DNA from: Actinomycetota bacterium
GTDB taxonomy: Bacteria; Actinomycetota; Actinomycetes; Nanopelagicales; Nanopelagicaceae
Direction of reading: 5' to 3'
Length of the DNA: 7,753 nt
NCBI GenBank assembly: GCA_009699165.1
Contig: WLOR01000068.1
Coordinates: 1 to 7,753 of the forward strand
Positions 6,397 to 7,753 of the stretch are shown piece after piece (within the stretch, counting starts at the first letter, position 1; every line of letters starts with the position of its first letter). The notes below the pieces were generated by a model. That model was not told where the DNA came from, searched no databases, and saw nothing but the letters and a program-made list of their open reading frames with translations. The translations under genes were made by a program, and so were the position numbers.

Positions 6397-7590
6397 ATGC
6401 ATCAAGATAACATTGATTTTTATAGGCCAAAGCTTCACTTCACCCCAGAAAAAAACTGGATGAATGACCCCAATGGACTGGTATGGCATAAAGGTGAATA
6501 CCACCTCTTCTATCAGCACAATCCCTTTGGTACCGAGTGGGGTCATATGTCGTGGGGTCACGCCGTTAGTACTGATTTACTGAATTGGAAACATTTAGAT
6601 GTTGCAATTTTTGAGGATGAAGATGGAGCAATTTTTTCCGGAAGCGCCGTAAGCAACGGTGATGAAATTGTTGCGATCTATACACGTCATAGCGAAGGCA
6701 ATCAATCCCAATGCATTGCATTAAGTAAAGATGATGGAAGAACTTTTACTAAGTTTGAAAACAACCCAGTGCTTGATTTGGGCATGGCAGATTTTAGAGA
6801 TCCAAAAGTGTTTAGATACAAGGACCATTGGATTATGGCGGTTGTAAAGCCCCACGAACACATATGTGAGTTTTATAAGTCGGTAAATCTGATTGATTGG
6901 GAGTACTTAAGTGGATTTGGCCCAGCCGCCGCAACTGGTGGAGTTTGGGAATGCCCAGATCTATTCCCGCTCTCATTTAATGGGGAAGAGCTTTGGGTTC
7001 TATTAATCTCACTCAACCCAGGTGCAATAAGAAATGGGACTGGAACTCAATACTTTGTTGGAGATTTTGATGGAACCACTTTCACGCCGAGGTATTCCAC
7101 ACAGGAACCGCGGTGGCTAGATTTCGGTAGAGATAACTATGCAGGCGTGACATTTAATAATGAGCCTAACAGCCGCAGAATCTTTATTGGGTGGATGTCG
7201 AATTGGCAAAACATCGGACAACGCCCTGCAACTGCGTGGACGAACGCATTGACAATTCCTCGAGAGCTCGGCCTGAAAGAACTTGGCGGAGAAGTTGTTC
7301 TAACACAAATTCCTATTTGCGAACCAACATATGAAATCTCTATCGATGCCACCAAAAAGTCTCGCTCCGGTTTAACGGGATTTGTAGAACTTGGCTATGA
7401 CCCTGTGACCAAAGAGATCTTCCTTGAGGATTTTAGTGTGGAAGTTGAACCTATAAATAATCAAGTGAACTTAAAGGTGATTGTTGATAACACTTCGGTA
7501 GAGCTATTTACAAGCGACGGATCGCGGTGGATCACACTTGCGATATTTCCGGCCCTAGGGGTTACTCGCGAGTTAACCCATTTTGGCTAA
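6397..7590 (+). CDS. GH32 beta-fructosidase (sucrose/fructan hydrolase), short cytoplasmic form
   Basis: This 397-residue glycoside hydrolase family 32 enzyme should cleave terminal beta-fructosides such as sucrose, sucrose-6-phosphate or short fructans. The three catalytic landmarks are present: nucleophile Asp24 in WMNDPNG (21-27), the transition-state stabiliser Asp135 in FRDP (133-136), and acid/base Glu185 in WECPD (184-188). The five-bladed propeller fills about residues 10-300. A reduced beta-sandwich follows, including VNLKVIVDNTSVELFTSDG and IFPALGVTREL. There is no signal peptide, so it acts inside the cell on imported sugar. At 397 residues it is about 80 shorter than E. coli CscA or B. 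subtilis SacA, mostly in the C-terminal domain. The ATG at 6397 is the only usable start after the in-frame stop at 6328, although no well-spaced Shine-Dalgarno precedes it. No sugar transporter or fructokinase is visible beside it, so the exact substrate stays open. Confidence 0.93.
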   Translation: MHQDNIDFYRPKLHFTPEKNWMNDPNGLVWHKGEYHLFYQHNPFGTEWGHMSWGHAVSTDLLNWKHLDVAIFEDEDGAIFSGSAVSNGDEIVAIYTRHSEGNQSQCIALSKDDGRTFTKFENNPVLDLGMADFRDPKVFRYKDHWIMAVVKPHEHICEFYKSVNLIDWEYLSGFGPAAATGGVWECPDLFPLSFNGEELWVLLISLNPGAIRNGTGTQYFVGDFDGTTFTPRYSTQEPRWLDFGRDNYAGVTFNNEPNSRRIFIGWMSNWQNIGQRPATAWTNALTIPRELGLKELGGEVVLTQIPICEPTYEISIDATKKSRSGLTGFVELGYDPVTKEIFLEDFSVEVEPINNQVNLKVIVDNTSVELFTSDGSRWITLAIFPALGVTRELTHFG

Positions 7591-7753
7591 ATGCGACACG
7601 TTTTTTACATGGTTTACGCTCAAAAGCGCCTGTAAAAAACTGCAAAAACCGTTAAAAAAATTGAGCAAACCGTTATGGCCAAAAACAACTTTTTAGCTAT
7701 TTTGATTTTTCAACTCATGTAACTTTCACCCGCGTTAGGTGATTTAGAAAAAA
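7591..7753. other. AT-rich non-coding tail with several repeats
   Basis: After the GH32 stop no credible coding frame is seen on either strand to the window end. Besides the stem-loop at 7600-7640, GGTTT-AC-GCTCAA (7611-7623) can pair with TTGAGCAAACC (7661-7671), which would exclude that stem-loop. ACCGTTA occurs twice, at 7648-7654 and 7669-7675, exactly 21 bp apart. The region may hold the transcript end of the GH32 gene and the control region of a gene beyond the window, but its function cannot be read from sequence alone. Confidence 0.4.
7600..7640. repeat. Stem-loop-forming inverted repeat downstream of the GH32 gene
   Basis: GTTTTTTACA at 7600-7609 and TGTAAAAAAC at 7631-7640 are perfect reverse complements. 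Inside, GG/CC and CGCT/AGCG can extend the stem to 16 bp around a CAAA loop, with a small bulge (TTTA) and an unpaired T. It begins ten bases after the GH32 stop and so is a candidate for transcript end or mRNA 3' stabilisation. It lacks a T-tract after the stem in either direction and the outer stem is AT-rich, so it is not a standard intrinsic terminator. Confidence 0.55.

Noticed and set aside
6337..6561. Minus-strand open frame over the GH32 start
   Set aside because: It overlaps the conserved WMNDPNG region of the GH32 gene in antisense and has no features of its own.
7675..7722. 15-codon plus-strand frame starting ATGGCC with a hydrophobic product
   Set aside because: Too short, with no Shine-Dalgarno or suitable -10 box before it. 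The hydrophobic content follows from the T-rich sequence.

Overview
The window reads as a piece of actinobacterial chromosome with compact gene spacing and a moderate base composition, in the mid-40s % GC by eye. The actinobacterial signs are strong. There is a dnaK-grpE-dnaJ-hspR heat-shock operon that ends in a MerR-type HspR repressor. Two HAIR-like operators sit over its promoter. The DnaK lacks the Gram-negative lobe insertion. Several genes appear to be leaderless. Low GC for this phylum, short intergenic gaps and trimmed proteins suggest a streamlined aquatic lineage such as the freshwater acI group (Nanopelagicales). That placement is inference, not something read directly from a marker.

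Layout. (1) Positions 1-1022, minus strand: the N-terminal part, cut by the window edge, of a membrane-anchored iron-sulfur oxidoreductase of the Rv0338c/heterodisulfide-reductase-like type. (2) 1023-1176: a divergent control region holding two HAIR-like operators, a -10 box and the dnaK ribosome binding site. (3) 1177-4801, plus strand: dnaK, grpE, dnaJ and hspR, with 4-nt overlaps at dnaK/grpE and dnaJ/hspR. The DnaJ lacks its zinc-finger domain. (4) 4798-4962, minus strand: a possible 54-residue basic small protein, convergent with hspR. (5) 5044-5577, plus strand: pyrE, very probably leaderless. (6) 5592-6230, minus strand: a DedA-family membrane protein, convergent with pyrE and also apparently leaderless. 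(7) 6397-7590, plus strand: a short intracellular GH32 beta-fructosidase. (8) 7591-7753: an AT-rich non-coding tail with several inverted repeats and a spaced direct repeat.

How it works together. HspR should repress its own operon through the HAIR sites, with DnaK as the likely co-repressor, so chaperone supply feeds back on transcription. DnaK, GrpE and DnaJ form the folding machine. PyrE (pyrimidine synthesis), the DedA protein, the GH32 enzyme and the Fe-S reductase are separate housekeeping or catabolic functions with no clear functional link to the heat-shock operon. I see no mobile element, CRISPR array, rRNA or tRNA, and no convincing new multi-gene system. The most interesting items are the zinc-finger-less DnaJ, the small convergent ORF, the HAIR promoter architecture and the structured tail after the GH32 gene.
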